A program made the translations under genes and the position numbers. A stretch of 64,000 nt of DNA, taken from assembly GCA_963715625.1 (NCBI GenBank), contig OY970260.1, positions 1,488,001 to 1,552,000 on the forward strand. The letters are read 5' to 3'. Source of the DNA: VRUE01 sp963715625. Lineage in GTDB: Bacteria; Actinomycetota; Thermoleophilia; Solirubrobacterales; 70-9. Shown piece by piece: positions 9,676 to 18,249 of this stretch (positions are counted from its first letter, which is position 1; every line of letters begins with the position of its first letter). The notes below the pieces were generated by a model. It was not told the origin of the DNA. It saw only the letters and a program-made list of their open reading frames with translations, and ran no database searches.

Positions 9676-11754
9676 CTAGGAGTCGGCGTTAAGCCTGGGC
9701 ACCGGCGCCGGCAGCGGGATGTTCTCCATCTCCGTCTCCCTGACCGTGGAGAGCAGCGCCTCGAGCGCCATCCCCGAGAGCGTCTCGTGCTCCATCAGCG
9801 CCCGCGCGGTCTCCTGCACCGTCTCCCAGTTGGCCCGCAGCACGTAGACCGCCCGCGCCTTGGCCTCCTCGACGATCCGCTCGGTCTCTTCGTCGATCAG
9901 GTCGAGCGTGTGGGGGCCGACCGAGCCGAGGTCCTGCAGGGAGGCGCCGAGGAAGACCTCGCCGCCGGCCTCGCCGATCGTCACCGAGCCGAGTTCCGGG
10001 CTCATCCCGTAGGAGGTGACCATCTTGCGCGCCAGTTTGGTCGCGGCGTGCAGGTCGTCCATCGCCCCGGTGGAGCCTTCGCCGAACTCGGTCCACTCCG
10101 CCGCGGTGCCGGCCAGGATCGCCACCAGGTGGCGCTCCAGGTCCGCCTGGGTGTGCATCACCGCGTCGCGGTCGGTCAGCATGTGGGCGGCGGTGCCGAG
10201 CTGGCGCCCGCGGGCGACGATCGAGAGCTTCTGGGCGGAGACGACCTGGCCGATCGCCCGCGTCGCCACCGCGTGCCCGGCCTCGTGGATCGCGATCGTC
10301 CAGCGCTCCTCCTGGGAGAGGATGTGGGACTTCTTCGCCGGCCCGGCGACGACGCGGTCGATCGCCTCCTCGAGGGTCGCCTGGTCGATTTCCGTGAAGC
10401 CCTCCCGTACCGAGAGCAGGGCTGCCTCGTTGACGAGGTTCGCCAGCTCGGCGCCCGAGAAGCCCGGGCAGAGCTTGGCGATCTCGGAGAGGTCCACGCC
10501 CGGGGCGAAGCTGCGGCCTTTCGCGTGCAGCTCGAGGATTTCGTAGCGCCCGTGCACGTCGGGCACGTCGACGGTCACCTGGCGGTCGAAGCGGCCCGGC
10601 CGCAGCAGGGCCGGGTCGAGGATGTCGGGGCGGTTGGTCGCCCCCATCACGCAGACGCCGGCGTCGCCGCCGAAGCCGTCCATCTCGACCAGCAGCTGGT
10701 TCAGGGTCTGCTCGCGCTCGTCGTTGCCCTGGCCGACGCCGGCGCCGCGCTTGCGCCCGGCGGCGTCGAGCTCGTCGATGAAGACGATCGCCGGCGCGGA
10801 CTTGCGGGCCTTGGCGAACAGGTCGCGGATCCGCGCCGCCCCGACCCCGACCAGGGACTCGACGAACTCCGCCCCCGAGGCGGTGAAGAAGGCGGCGTCG
10901 GCTTCCCCCGCGGTGGCCCGGGCGAGGAGCGTCTTGCCGGTCCCCGGCGGGCCGACCAGGAGCACCCCCTTGGGGGCGGCGGCGCCCATCGTCAGGTATT
11001 TGGAGGGGTCCTCGAGGAAGTCGCGGATCTCGCGCAGCTCGGCCAGCGCTTCTCCGGCGCCCGCCACCGAGTCGAAGGTGATCGGCGCTTTCTGCCCCTT
11101 CTTGCGTTTCTTGCCCTTGCCGCGGAAGGCCGAGAAGGCCCCGATCCCGCCCGAGCCGTCGTTCGAGAGATGGCGCATGAAGAACGAGAAGAGGCAGACC
11201 AGCAGCAGGATCGGGACCAGGAACTGGGCGACGAACACCCGCTCGGACTTGCCGGACTGGGGGTCGACCGAGACCCGCGCCCCGCTCTCGCTCAGTTCGG
11301 CGAAGGTCTGTTGGGTCGCCGCGTCGGAGGCCGGGTAGTCGGCGTAGTACTGGAGGCCGAGCTCGGTTTCGACCACCACCTGGTGGTCGTAGTCGAGCAG
11401 CGTCACGTTTGCGATCCGCTTGGTCTCGGCGATGTTCGAGATCGTCGAGAGCGGCACCTTGGTCCCCTGGCCTTCCGGGCCCAGCGATCCGAGGAGCGAG
11501 AAGAAGACGATCACGAGCGCGATCGAGGCGCTCAGCAGGAAGGTCGAGAGCGGGTCGCGGCGGAGGAACTTGCCGATCCCGCCGAGCACGGCTCCCACAC
11601 CCTCGACGAAGGGGTGGCTCTTGCGGTTCGTTGCGAGGCGCGGGTTCGACAAGGTCGGCTGGGGCCTTAGGGGGCGCGGCACCGCAGCTTTCCGGTTCGA
11701 GGGTGCCCAAATGTAAACGAATCGATAAGAGCCGACCGGGGCCTCGCGCCCCAC
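9676..11754 (-). CDS. ftsH: FtsH-family ATP-dependent zinc metalloprotease
   Basis: FtsH is a hexameric inner-membrane AAA+ protease for misfolded and regulatory proteins. The product has 692 residues with two membrane helices (~71-89 and ~176-193) flanking a small extracytoplasmic domain. Walker A GPPGTGKT is at 268-275, Walker B IVFIDELDA near 323-331, and the second-region-of-homology arginines are in RPGRFDRQ. The zinc motif HEAGH is at 490-494, with the third ligand expected in the downstream helical domain. Length fits the family (610-700). The start is uncertain: GTG 11754 lies 10 nt after vapC, while GTG 11682, preceded by a weak GAAAG, would remove a non-conserved leader. All catalytic motifs are intact. 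Confidence 0.93.
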   Translation of the reverse strand: MGREAPVGSYRFVYIWAPSNRKAAVPRPLRPQPTLSNPRLATNRKSHPFVEGVGAVLGGIGKFLRRDPLSTFLLSASIALVIVFFSLLGSLGPEGQGTKVPLSTISNIAETKRIANVTLLDYDHQVVVETELGLQYYADYPASDAATQQTFAELSESGARVSVDPQSGKSERVFVAQFLVPILLLVCLFSFFMRHLSNDGSGGIGAFSAFRGKGKKRKKGQKAPITFDSVAGAGEALAELREIRDFLEDPSKYLTMGAAAPKGVLLVGPPGTGKTLLARATAGEADAAFFTASGAEFVESLVGVGAARIRDLFAKARKSAPAIVFIDELDAAGRKRGAGVGQGNDEREQTLNQLLVEMDGFGGDAGVCVMGATNRPDILDPALLRPGRFDRQVTVDVPDVHGRYEILELHAKGRSFAPGVDLSEIAKLCPGFSGAELANLVNEAALLSVREGFTEIDQATLEEAIDRVVAGPAKKSHILSQEERWTIAIHEAGHAVATRAIGQVVSAQKLSIVARGRQLGTAAHMLTDRDAVMHTQADLERHLVAILAGTAAEWTEFGEGSTGAMDDLHAATKLARKMVTSYGMSPELGSVTIGEAGGEVFLGASLQDLGSVGPHTLDLIDEETERIVEEAKARAVYVLRANWETVQETARALMEHETLSGMALEALLSTVRETEMENIPLPAPVPRLNADS

Positions 11755-11764
11755 GGCACAGAGG

Positions 11765-12160
11765 TCAGTCCCAGAGCGTTTCGACCGGCTCGAAGTCGCG
11801 CATCGCCCTGTCGGCGGTGACCAGCGTCAGGTCCAGCTCCAGGGCCGTTGCGACGAGGAAGCGGTCCGCCGGGTCCTCCGAGGCAAATCCGGCGAGTGTC
11901 TCGCTGCGAAGCGCGATCCCGTGGTTCAGCGGCGCCGCGGTCGGCGCCGAACGCCTCAGCGCGTCGAGAACCCACTCGCCCGGAGATGGCGCCAGCGCGA
12001 TCCGGCCCTTGCGAGCGAGGACCAGGGCCTCCCAGGTCGAGATCGGCGATAGGAACAGCTCGCTCCCGCGGTTGGCGATCCTCTCCTCCGCCGAGGCCGG
12101 AATCCGCTCTGGCTCGAGCAGGCGCCAGAGCCAGACGTGGGTGTCGAGCAGGAGCCTCAC
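11765..12160 (-). CDS. vapC: VapC-type PIN-domain ribonuclease toxin
   Basis: This 131-residue PIN-domain protein begins MRLLLDTHVWLW, giving the first acidic residue. It carries SPISTWEALVLARKG (second) and the late cluster EDPADRFLVATALELD with LVTADR, the canonical four-acid PIN site for Mg-dependent RNA cleavage. GTG 12160 is the preferred start because it overlaps the antitoxin stop as GTGA and gives the family's usual N-terminus; an upstream in-frame extension would add non-conserved residues. It is coupled to the Phd-like antitoxin just upstream, and ftsH follows 10 nt later, so read-through into ftsH is possible. Confidence 0.88.
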   Translation of the reverse strand: MRLLLDTHVWLWRLLEPERIPASAEERIANRGSELFLSPISTWEALVLARKGRIALAPSPGEWVLDALRRSAPTAAPLNHGIALRSETLAGFASEDPADRFLVATALELDLTLVTADRAMRDFEPVETLWD

Positions 12161-12396
12161 CCACGCAGGGCTTGCCACTCGCCGGGCTCGGCCGCCGGCG
12201 CGACCAGGTCCCCGCGGATCTCGCCCCTGTCTCGCATCGCCCCGAGCCAGTCCTCGGCGCGCCCCGGCTTCACCGGCACGAGCTGGGCGACGGCCTTGTC
12301 GCGCTTGGTGATCAGGATCGGCTCGCCGGATGCACCGACCTCGTCGAGCAGTCGCAGGCAGGTCTGCTTGAACTCTCCAGCGGCAATCGTCTTCAC
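12157..12396 (-). CDS. vapB: Phd/YefM-type antitoxin of the VapBC module
   Basis: This 79-residue protein has the Phd/YefM N-terminal DNA-binding fold: KTIAAGEFKQTCLRLLDEV, then GEPILITKRDKAVAQLVPV. The acidic/proline-rich tail would wrap and inhibit VapC. Start GTG 12396 gives the expected MKTI N-terminus. It overlaps vapC by 4 nt. A direct repeat just upstream (12408-12430) is a plausible operator for autoregulation by the antitoxin or complex. Confidence 0.87.
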   Translation of the reverse strand: MKTIAAGEFKQTCLRLLDEVGASGEPILITKRDKAVAQLVPVKPGRAEDWLGAMRDRGEIRGDLVAPAAEPGEWQALRG

Positions 12397-12407
12397 ATCA
12401 AGAGCCT

Positions 12408-12430
12408 ACCATGGACACTGACCATGGACA
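12408..12430. promoter_or_regulatory. Direct repeat, candidate VapB operator
   Basis: The decamer ACCATGGACA occurs twice with a 13-bp period (12408-12417 and 12421-12430), each containing the palindrome CCATGG, directly upstream of vapB. Phd-type antitoxins bind such repeated short palindromes; the assignment is inferred from position only. Confidence 0.4.
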
Positions 12431-12469
12431 TTTATCAACGGTCTCCGGCGTCTATTCCAGTCTCGCGGT

Positions 12470-13480
12470 TCAGCCTCGTGGCAGCGGGACGCGGTGCGTC
12501 TGCCGGATCGCGGCGATGCGGTCGTCGGGGATACCGGCGTCGGCGGCTAGATCCGGCCAGCTTTCGGTTGCTTCCGTAGCTTGGGAGATGAGCTCGTCGG
12601 CTTTGCTGCGCTTGATCGAAGCGAGCTCGGCGACCTGGCGCAGGTCGTCGCGGTTGATCCAGTCTCGCTTGCCGTTGATCGACATCTGGTGCTGGGAGGT
12701 CCAGCGACCCGTCGGGTTGTAGGCGTAGACGACGTCGAAGGCAGGCGAAAGCGACCAGCGCCCGTCGCGGTCCATCAGGAATGCGATGTTCTTCACGTGA
12801 TCGTCTTGGTTGCGGGCGACGACGTTGAAGGCCATGCGCAGGAACTGCTGCTCGACCGCGCTTCGCGGCAATCCGAGGCGGCGAATGACTTGGAAGGCCT
12901 GCTCGTAGGAGTTGGCGCCCGGCCGGCGATAGTCGAGGTGGGCGAGGCCCGCCAACGAATGCATGTGCAGCTTGTCGTCGCCGCCGGTTCGGTCGAAGCG
13001 GCGGGTCATGAAGTGGCGACGGCCGTTCTCTTCCAAGAGGCGACATTCGGTCATCTCGATGCCGGCCGCGGCGGCCATCCGCGAGTAGACCCACTCGATC
13101 GCGCCGTAGCCCCGCGAGGCACCCAGGTTGCGGGTGTTGTCCTCGACGCCGTCGAACTTGAGGATCCAGTGCTCGAAGCCGGGCTCGACGTCCAGCTGAC
13201 CGGAGCGCACCTCGTTGGTCTCGGGGTTCAGCGCGATCAACGCCTTGGCTCGCGCTCCGCCGGCAGACGTGCCGACCCGGAGGATCTCCTTCAGCGCCGC
13301 CTCGCGCTCGGGTCGGGTGAGGGACGCGGCCAGGTCGGCGCGCTCGGCCATCACCTCGTTCGCCAGCTCGGCGAGGGCGGCGACGTCGATGGCGTGGCTC
13401 CTGGTCGGGCGCGGTCCTGTCGCCGGCCGGAACTCGAGCGCACCCATGCCGCGCTGGCCGATGTAGCAGAGGCGCTCCAC
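12470..13480 (-). CDS. hipA: HipA-like serine/threonine kinase toxin, N-terminally truncated
   Basis: The kinase core is intact: the ATP lysine region HWILKFDG, the catalytic loop ARNQDDHVKNIAFL and the metal-binding LSPAFDVVYAY. HipA kinases phosphorylate targets such as glutamyl-tRNA synthetase. The usual ~100-residue N-terminal subdomain is mostly missing. Upstream codons in the same frame still read IPGLLADSPPDSF, a recognisable HipA remnant, then skip about 20 family residues before ERLCYIG, and end at a stop at 13571-13573 inside a long palindrome. It therefore looks like a degraded hipA, or a short HipT-like form without its partner HipS. The start GTG 13480 is tentative. hipB lies upstream, separated by the palindrome. 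Confidence 0.75.
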   Translation of the reverse strand: MERLCYIGQRGMGALEFRPATGPRPTRSHAIDVAALAELANEVMAERADLAASLTRPEREAALKEILRVGTSAGGARAKALIALNPETNEVRSGQLDVEPGFEHWILKFDGVEDNTRNLGASRGYGAIEWVYSRMAAAAGIEMTECRLLEENGRRHFMTRRFDRTGGDDKLHMHSLAGLAHLDYRRPGANSYEQAFQVIRRLGLPRSAVEQQFLRMAFNVVARNQDDHVKNIAFLMDRDGRWSLSPAFDVVYAYNPTGRWTSQHQMSINGKRDWINRDDLRQVAELASIKRSKADELISQATEATESWPDLAADAGIPDDRIAAIRQTHRVPLPRG

Positions 13481-13564
13481 CGCGTCGAAACTGTCGGGCG
13501 GGGAGTCGGCGAGCAGGCCTGGGATGTCGGCGGGGGAGTTGACCTGACGAACTCGGGCGTTTGG

Positions 13565-13633
13565 GGGCGGTCACCCCTGGGTCGGCGGACGCGCTATCGC
13601 GCTGAGTGTCCGGCGACCCAGGGGTGACCGCCC
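13565..13633. repeat. 69-bp palindromic element between hipB and hipA
   Basis: This is a perfect 20-bp inverted repeat (13565-13584 with 13614-13633). Inside it are a nested CGGAC/GTCCG pair and an inner GCGC/GCGC hairpin. It contains the stop codon that closes the hipA frame upstream, and occupies the spot where the HipA N-terminus should be encoded. Confidence 0.8.
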
Positions 13634-13650
13634 TTATCGCTCCGGGGGGA

Positions 13651-14004
13651 TCAGATCTCTTCGTCGCCCCAGCGCCAGACCCGCTGTCGCGGCTTGGCGG
13701 CGGGGTTGCGCGACGAACTGGCGCGTTGCCGCCGCCGCCCGCGGCGCTCGAGTTCGTCGATCGGGCTCGGTGCCGCCTCGGGGAGCAGCCGGTCGAGGCC
13801 GTCCAGCAGGTCGAGAGCGCGCAGGACGCGGATGAAGTTGATCAGTGAGGGCGATTCGCCCGCCTCCATCCGTTGAAGCGTGGCCCTGCCGATGCCGGCG
13901 TCTTCGGCGATTTGGGCTTGGCTCACGTTTCGCTCGAGGCGCGCGTCACATAGGCGCTGCCCCAGCTCTTCCAAGATGGCTCGATCAGATCTGAGATGCT
14001 CCAT
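13651..14004 (-). CDS. hipB: HipB-like XRE-family transcriptional regulator/antitoxin
   Basis: The product has 117 residues from ATG 14004. The helix-turn-helix is clear: LGQRLCDARLERNVSQAQIA, then EDAGIGRATLQRMEAGES. This is the XRE/Cro fold used by HipB, which binds operators and neutralises HipA. The C-terminal third is Arg/Pro-rich and probably disordered. In-frame ATGs exist further upstream (to 14049) but would read through the operator-like palindrome at 14027-14056, so 14004 is preferred. hipA follows on the same strand after an 80-bp palindrome instead of the usual overlap. Confidence 0.8.
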   Translation of the reverse strand: MEHLRSDRAILEELGQRLCDARLERNVSQAQIAEDAGIGRATLQRMEAGESPSLINFIRVLRALDLLDGLDRLLPEAAPSPIDELERRGRRRQRASSSRNPAAKPRQRVWRWGDEEI

Positions 14005-14026
14005 GTCCATAGCGCATCGAATGTAA

Positions 14027-14056
14027 GGCATTAAAGCCATATACGCCAATAACGCC
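14027..14056. promoter_or_regulatory. Imperfect palindrome upstream of hipB, candidate HipB operator
   Basis: A 30-bp AT-richer imperfect palindrome with GGC..TTA half-sites around a TATA centre lies immediately upstream of the preferred hipB start. Position and symmetry fit an autoregulatory XRE operator; not proven. Confidence 0.45.
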
Positions 14057-14113
14057 TCATTTTTGAGGTAAAGCTTGTATCCTGGGTCGGCGTAACTGCA
14101 ATGAGTCTGATCG

Positions 14114-14135
14114 GGCCTTGGGTCAGGAAAAGGCC
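14114..14135. terminator. Hairpin between sdhE and hipB
   Basis: GGCCTT (14114-14119) pairs with AAGGCC (14130-14135) in the gap after the sdhE stop and before the hipB promoter, flanked by further CTGATC/GATCAG pairing. It probably ends the sdh transcript; there is no U-tract. Confidence 0.35.
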
Positions 14136-14159
14136 GGTGCCCCTAACGCTCAAGTCAGA

Positions 14160-15074
14160 TCAGGCAGGTACGCCGCCGGCGAGCCGCTCTTCGACCGACC
14201 TGGTCGAGGCGATGTGCTTCTTCATCCCGAGCTCCTTTGGCTCCGCGCCGAGGGCGAGGGCCACCAGCTGCGGCAGGTGCAGGACGGGGAGGCCGAGGTC
14301 GCGGTTGACGACCTTGGCCGCCTCGGGCTGCTGCATGTCGAGGTTGAGGTGGCAGAGCGGGCAGGGCGTGACGAGGCAGTCGGCGCCGGCGTCGAGCGCG
14401 TCGCCGACGTGGGTGCCGGCCTGGCGCAGCGAGGTCTCGCGGTTCATCGTGATCACCGGGAAGCCGCAGCACTTGCGGGCGCCGTCGTACTCGACGACCT
14501 GACCGCCGAGGGTCTCGATCACCTTCTCCAGGTAGACGTCGCGATCGGGGAACTCGTCGTAGCCGAGCCGCTCCTTGGGGCGGACCACGTAGCAGCCGTA
14601 GAAGGGGCCGACGCGCAGGCCGCTGAGCGGGCGCGTCACCTTCGCGGCCAGGCGGTCGAGGCCGTAGTCCTCGACCAGCAGCCAGAGGAAGTTCTTGTTG
14701 GTGAAGCCGTCCTTGCCCTTCTCGTAGGCGAGGCCCTGGCCGCTCAGCACCTCGTTGACGTGGGCGCGGTAGGCGGAGTCGGCGTCGAGACGCTGCTGGC
14801 ACTCCGACTGGGCCCCCTGGCACGTCGAGCAGATGTTCATCATCGACAACCCGGTCTGCTGGGCGAGAGCGAAGGTGCGGGCGTTGAGGGTGTCGGCGAG
14901 CTCTTGATTGTGCTCAGACATCACTCCGATGCCGCAGCAGTTGGCACGGTCGAGCGTGACCAGCTCGATGCCGAGCTTCTCGGCGGCGATCGCCATTGAG
15001 CCATGCAGCTCGGGGGTGAAGCCACGCGAGACGCATCCCGGCCAATAGGCAACCTTGATCTGCTCGTTACTCAT
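14160..15074 (-). CDS. sdhE: SdhE/HdrB-like cysteine-rich subunit of succinate dehydrogenase
   Basis: This 304-residue protein has two CCG domains, each ending in the diagnostic motif: NCCGIG with CSTCQGAQ in the first, KCCGFP with TPCPLCHLN in the second. Such HdrB-type subunits replace the cytochrome b anchor in class E succinate:quinone reductases and bind an unusual iron-sulphur cluster near the quinone site. The start ATG 15074 shares its A with the sdhB stop (TGATG), so the genes are coupled. It is the last gene of sdhA-sdhB-sdhE. No sdhF-like small amphipathic subunit is evident next to it. Confidence 0.85.
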   Translation of the reverse strand: MSNEQIKVAYWPGCVSRGFTPELHGSMAIAAEKLGIELVTLDRANCCGIGVMSEHNQELADTLNARTFALAQQTGLSMMNICSTCQGAQSECQQRLDADSAYRAHVNEVLSGQGLAYEKGKDGFTNKNFLWLLVEDYGLDRLAAKVTRPLSGLRVGPFYGCYVVRPKERLGYDEFPDRDVYLEKVIETLGGQVVEYDGARKCCGFPVITMNRETSLRQAGTHVGDALDAGADCLVTPCPLCHLNLDMQQPEAAKVVNRDLGLPVLHLPQLVALALGAEPKELGMKKHIASTRSVEERLAGGVPA

Positions 15075-16300
15075 CACGACTCTCCCTTCATATCCGCGGC
15101 GCTTGCAGCCTCCGCCGCCAGGGTGGCATCCGCAGGCTCATCGGGCTCGGGTTCGACGTCCTCCTCGCCCCTTATGTAGAGGTTGAATTCCTCGCGATGC
15201 TCTTCGGCGTGCTCGTAGATCGCCTTGATCTCGTCCTGAGCGTCCCCGGGGAGCTTCGGGTGGACGCCGGGGATCAGCTGCGATAGCGAGCGCGCCTTGC
15301 CGGTCTTGATCGCGCGGATTGCGACAGGTAGGGAGCCGAGCAGGCCCTTGATCGCGCCTTTCGTCGGCTTAAGCTTGCCTTTGATGCCCGGGGCGTAAGA
15401 CTCCTGCAGCAGCAACGCCTCATCGTTGGTTCCCTTCTTCTCGATGATCTTGACGAAAGCCGCCATGTGGTTGTGGCCGTTGTTGGGGTCGTCGTCGATT
15501 CCGTGCTCGCCGGCTTTGCGGCGCAGGCGCATGATCTGGTCCATCGGCGCCACGCCCTTGGGGCAGGCGTCGATGCAGCTGAAGCAGTGGGTGCAGTCGT
15601 AGATCCCGTGCGGGTCGTGGGCGAGGTCGTGGAGGCGCTCCTTGGCCTCGGCGTCGCGCGGGTCGCCGACGAAGCGGTAGGCCTTGGCCAGCGCCGCCGG
15701 GCCGATGAACTCGGGGTCGGCTTCCATCGAGAGGCAGGAGGAGACGCAGGCGCCGCACTGGATGCAGGCCATCGACTGGGTGATGTCGATCATCGACTCG
15801 GGCTCGACCACGTACTCGCGCTCGGGCGGCTCGCCGTGGGGGAGCAGCCAGGGCGTTACGCGGCGGATCTTGGCCCAGTGCGTCGACTCCATGTCGGTGA
15901 TCAGGTCCTTGATCACGGGCATATTTCCCATCGGCTCTATGACAATCGGGGCATCCTCCGCCGCTCCCGGACGCGAAGCGGAGGAAGCGGCGACTTGATC
16001 ATCCCGCGTCCGGGTGCCCCTTGCTCCACCTTTGAACTTGTTGGCCAACTCTTGCGCCTCACCGACTTGGGTCTTGCAGCCGAGGCCGGACTGGCCGTTG
16101 ACCTTCATCCCGCACGAGCCGCAGATCGCGGCGCGGCAGGAGCAGCGGACCGAGAGCGAGCCGTCGTCGCGGTCTTTGGCCTGCAGCAGGCCGTCGAGGA
16201 CGGAGAGCGAGGGGTCGAGGTTGACCTTGAACTCCTCCCAGTAGGGGCCCTCGCCCGACTCGGGCTGGTAGCGGCGGACTTTCAGCGTGTACTCGGCCAT
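15074..16300 (-). CDS. sdhB: Succinate dehydrogenase iron-sulphur subunit, with an in-frame palindromic insertion
   Basis: The product has 408 residues, longer than the usual ~240-260. It contains the 2Fe-2S ligands CSCRAAICGSCG with a distal Cys, then CIQCGACVSSC and CTHCFSCIDACP for the other clusters. It passes electrons from SdhA flavin to SdhE. Residues ~94-117, between the 2Fe-2S domain and the conserved IEPMGNMPVIKDL, are encoded by a palindromic segment (15948-16020) and look like a low-complexity insert. A C-terminal extension of over 100 residues is also present. The start lies one base after the sdhA stop; the stop overlaps sdhE. Confidence 0.9.
   Translation of the reverse strand: MAEYTLKVRRYQPESGEGPYWEEFKVNLDPSLSVLDGLLQAKDRDDGSLSVRCSCRAAICGSCGMKVNGQSGLGCKTQVGEAQELANKFKGGARGTRTRDDQVAASSASRPGAAEDAPIVIEPMGNMPVIKDLITDMESTHWAKIRRVTPWLLPHGEPPEREYVVEPESMIDITQSMACIQCGACVSSCLSMEADPEFIGPAALAKAYRFVGDPRDAEAKERLHDLAHDPHGIYDCTHCFSCIDACPKGVAPMDQIMRLRRKAGEHGIDDDPNNGHNHMAAFVKIIEKKGTNDEALLLQESYAPGIKGKLKPTKGAIKGLLGSLPVAIRAIKTGKARSLSQLIPGVHPKLPGDAQDEIKAIYEHAEEHREEFNLYIRGEEDVEPEPDEPADATLAAEAASAADMKGES
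15948..16020. repeat. Palindromic segment inside sdhB
   Basis: GGGGCA and CCCGGACGCG on the left pair with CGCGTCCGGG and TGCCCC on the right; an alternative inner hairpin TCCTCCGC/GCGGAGGA also exists. It stays in frame and encodes a Ser/Ala/Arg-rich stretch absent from typical SdhB. Confidence 0.6.
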
Positions 16301-16301
16301 C

Positions 16302-17999
16302 TCAGTAAATCCTCTCTTGCGGCTCCCACTGGGTGATCGTCACCTCGGAGTAGGAGATCTCCGGGCCGTCGTCGCCCAGCTGCAGGTCGATGTGCTTGAG
16401 CCACTCCTCATCATTGCGCTCCGGGAAGTCGGTCCTGTACTGGGCGCCGCGGCTCTCCTTGCGCTCCAGCGCGGCGAGGCAGGTGCACTCGGCGTTGTCG
16501 AGCATGTAGCCGAGCTCGATCGCGGCGAGGATGTCCTGGTTGAAGATCCGGCCCTTGTCGTCGACGTAGGCGCTCTCGGCCTCCTGCTTGAGCCGGCGCA
16601 CGGTCTCCAGCGCGTCGGTGATGCCCGCCTCGTCGCGGAAGACGGCGACCTTTGCGTCCATCGCCGTGCCCAGGTCGAGCTTGATCTCCGAGACGCGGCG
16701 GCCGGAGCCCTTCTCGCGGGCGGATATCGCGTCGATCGAGGCCTGCTCCGCCTCCAGCACGGCCTTCGAAGGGCGCGAGCCCTCGATCCGCTTTGCCCGC
16801 CCCGCGGCGTCGACGCCGGATCGGCGGCCGAAGATCAGCGTGTCGAGCAGCGAGTTGGCGCCGAGCCGGTTGCCGCCGTGCACCGAGACGCAGGCGGTCT
16901 CGCCGGCGGCGTAGAGGCCGGGGATGTCGGTGCGGCCGTCAACGTCGGTCTTGACCCCGCCCATCGCGTAGTGGTTGCCCGGCTTGATGTGGATCGGTTC
17001 GCGGGTGATGTCGACGCCGGCGAAGTCCTTGCCGACGAGGACGATCTCGCGCAGCGCCTCGTGCACGCGCTTCTTCGGCACCACGGTGATGTCGAGGGCG
17101 ACGGTGCCGTCGGGGAAGCCGCGGCCCTCGTCGATCTCGGTCTGCTCGGCGCGGGAGACGACGTCGCGCGAGGCCAGCTCCATCTTGTTCGGCGCGTAGC
17201 GCTCCATGAAGCGCTCGCCCTTGGCGTTGAGCAGGTGTGCGCCCTCGCCGCGAGCGCCCTCGGTGATCAGGAAGCCCTTGCCCGCCAGCGTCGTCGGGTG
17301 GTACTGGATCATCTCCATGTCCATCAGCTTCGCCCCGGCCCGGTAGGCCATCGCGATCCCGTCGCCGGTGCAGATCAGCGCGTTGGTGGTCGGCTTGTAG
17401 ACCTGGCCGTTGCCGCCGCAGGCGAGGATCACCGACTTCGCCCGGAAGAGCTCCATCGAGCCGTCGGCGATGTTGCGGGTGACGACGCCGCAGCACTCGC
17501 CCTGCTCGTCGAGCGCGAGCGCGGTGCAGAACCACTCCTCGTAGCGGGCGACCGAGTCGGAGTGCTTCATCAGCTGCTCGTAGAGCACGTGCATGATCGC
17601 CTGGCCGGTGATGTCGGCGACGTAGTAGGTGCGCGCGGCGGAGGCGCCGCCGAAGGCGCGGGTGCCGAGCTTGCCCTCCTCGTTGCGGTGGAAGGTGACG
17701 CCGAGGTGCTCGAGGTGGAGGATCTCCTCGGGCGCCTCGCGGCACATGATCTCGACCGCGTCCTGGTCGCTCAGGTAGTCGGAGCCCTTGATCGTGTCGA
17801 AGGCGTGCGACTCCCAGGAGTCGCCGGGGTTGAGCGCCGCGTTGATCCCGCCCTGGGCCGCGTTGGAGTGCGAGCGCACGGGATGGACCTTGCTGAGGAT
17901 CCCGACCGAGACGCCCTGCTCTGCTGCTGCGAGAGCGGCACGCTGGCCGGCAAGGCCGGCGCCGATCACCAGTACGTCATGTGCGGGCACGCCGTTCAC
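16302..17999 (-). CDS. sdhA: Succinate dehydrogenase flavoprotein subunit
   Basis: This 565-residue SdhA/FrdA oxidises succinate to fumarate. The FAD dinucleotide fold is VLVIGAGLAGQRAALAAAE. The flavin-linking His region is VRSHSNAAQGGINAAL, and substrate-site elements include GARGEGAHLLNAKGERF and HYAMGGVKTDVDGRT. The flavin/substrate signature GETACVSVHGGNRLGANS is intact. It is first in the sdhA-sdhB-sdhE operon, with a 1-nt gap to sdhB. The divergent 250-bp upstream region carries three hairpins. Together with the icd and mdh genes near 24-26 kb, the window holds several TCA-cycle steps. Confidence 0.95.
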   Translation of the reverse strand: MNGVPAHDVLVIGAGLAGQRAALAAAEQGVSVGILSKVHPVRSHSNAAQGGINAALNPGDSWESHAFDTIKGSDYLSDQDAVEIMCREAPEEILHLEHLGVTFHRNEEGKLGTRAFGGASAARTYYVADITGQAIMHVLYEQLMKHSDSVARYEEWFCTALALDEQGECCGVVTRNIADGSMELFRAKSVILACGGNGQVYKPTTNALICTGDGIAMAYRAGAKLMDMEMIQYHPTTLAGKGFLITEGARGEGAHLLNAKGERFMERYAPNKMELASRDVVSRAEQTEIDEGRGFPDGTVALDITVVPKKRVHEALREIVLVGKDFAGVDITREPIHIKPGNHYAMGGVKTDVDGRTDIPGLYAAGETACVSVHGGNRLGANSLLDTLIFGRRSGVDAAGRAKRIEGSRPSKAVLEAEQASIDAISAREKGSGRRVSEIKLDLGTAMDAKVAVFRDEAGITDALETVRRLKQEAESAYVDDKGRIFNQDILAAIELGYMLDNAECTCLAALERKESRGAQYRTDFPERNDEEWLKHIDLQLGDDGPEISYSEVTITQWEPQERIY

Positions 18000-18040
18000 T
18001 CCGTTCGTCGTCGGGCACGGGCGCGGACTCTATAGAGCCG

Positions 18041-18217
18041 AAATCCGACCGCGAAGTCGGATTTCAAGACCCGAGGTGCAACGTTTTGTGGTTCCCACAG
18101 AGCCGTTACGCGTTGCACCTCGGGCTCGATACCTACCCAAGCTCAACCCCGCCGGTAGGGGGCCTCGGGGGTCCCTCCCCAGGAACTCCCGCGAAGCGGC
18201 CTGGGGAGGGACCCCCG
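18041..18217. repeat. Three successive palindromes between sdhA and the site-2 protease gene
   Basis: Three hairpins fill the 250-bp divergent intergenic region. 18041-18064 is AAATCCGAC/GTCGGATTT. 18070-18124 has perfect 14-bp arms CCCGAGGTGCAACG and its complement. 18166-18217 has perfect 18-bp arms around a 16-nt loop. They are unrelated in sequence. This gap must also contain both promoters, but I could not assign -35/-10 boxes with confidence. Confidence 0.7.
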
Positions 18218-18249
18218 ATGGCTCCCCCCTCCCCGCTTACCATTGACTG

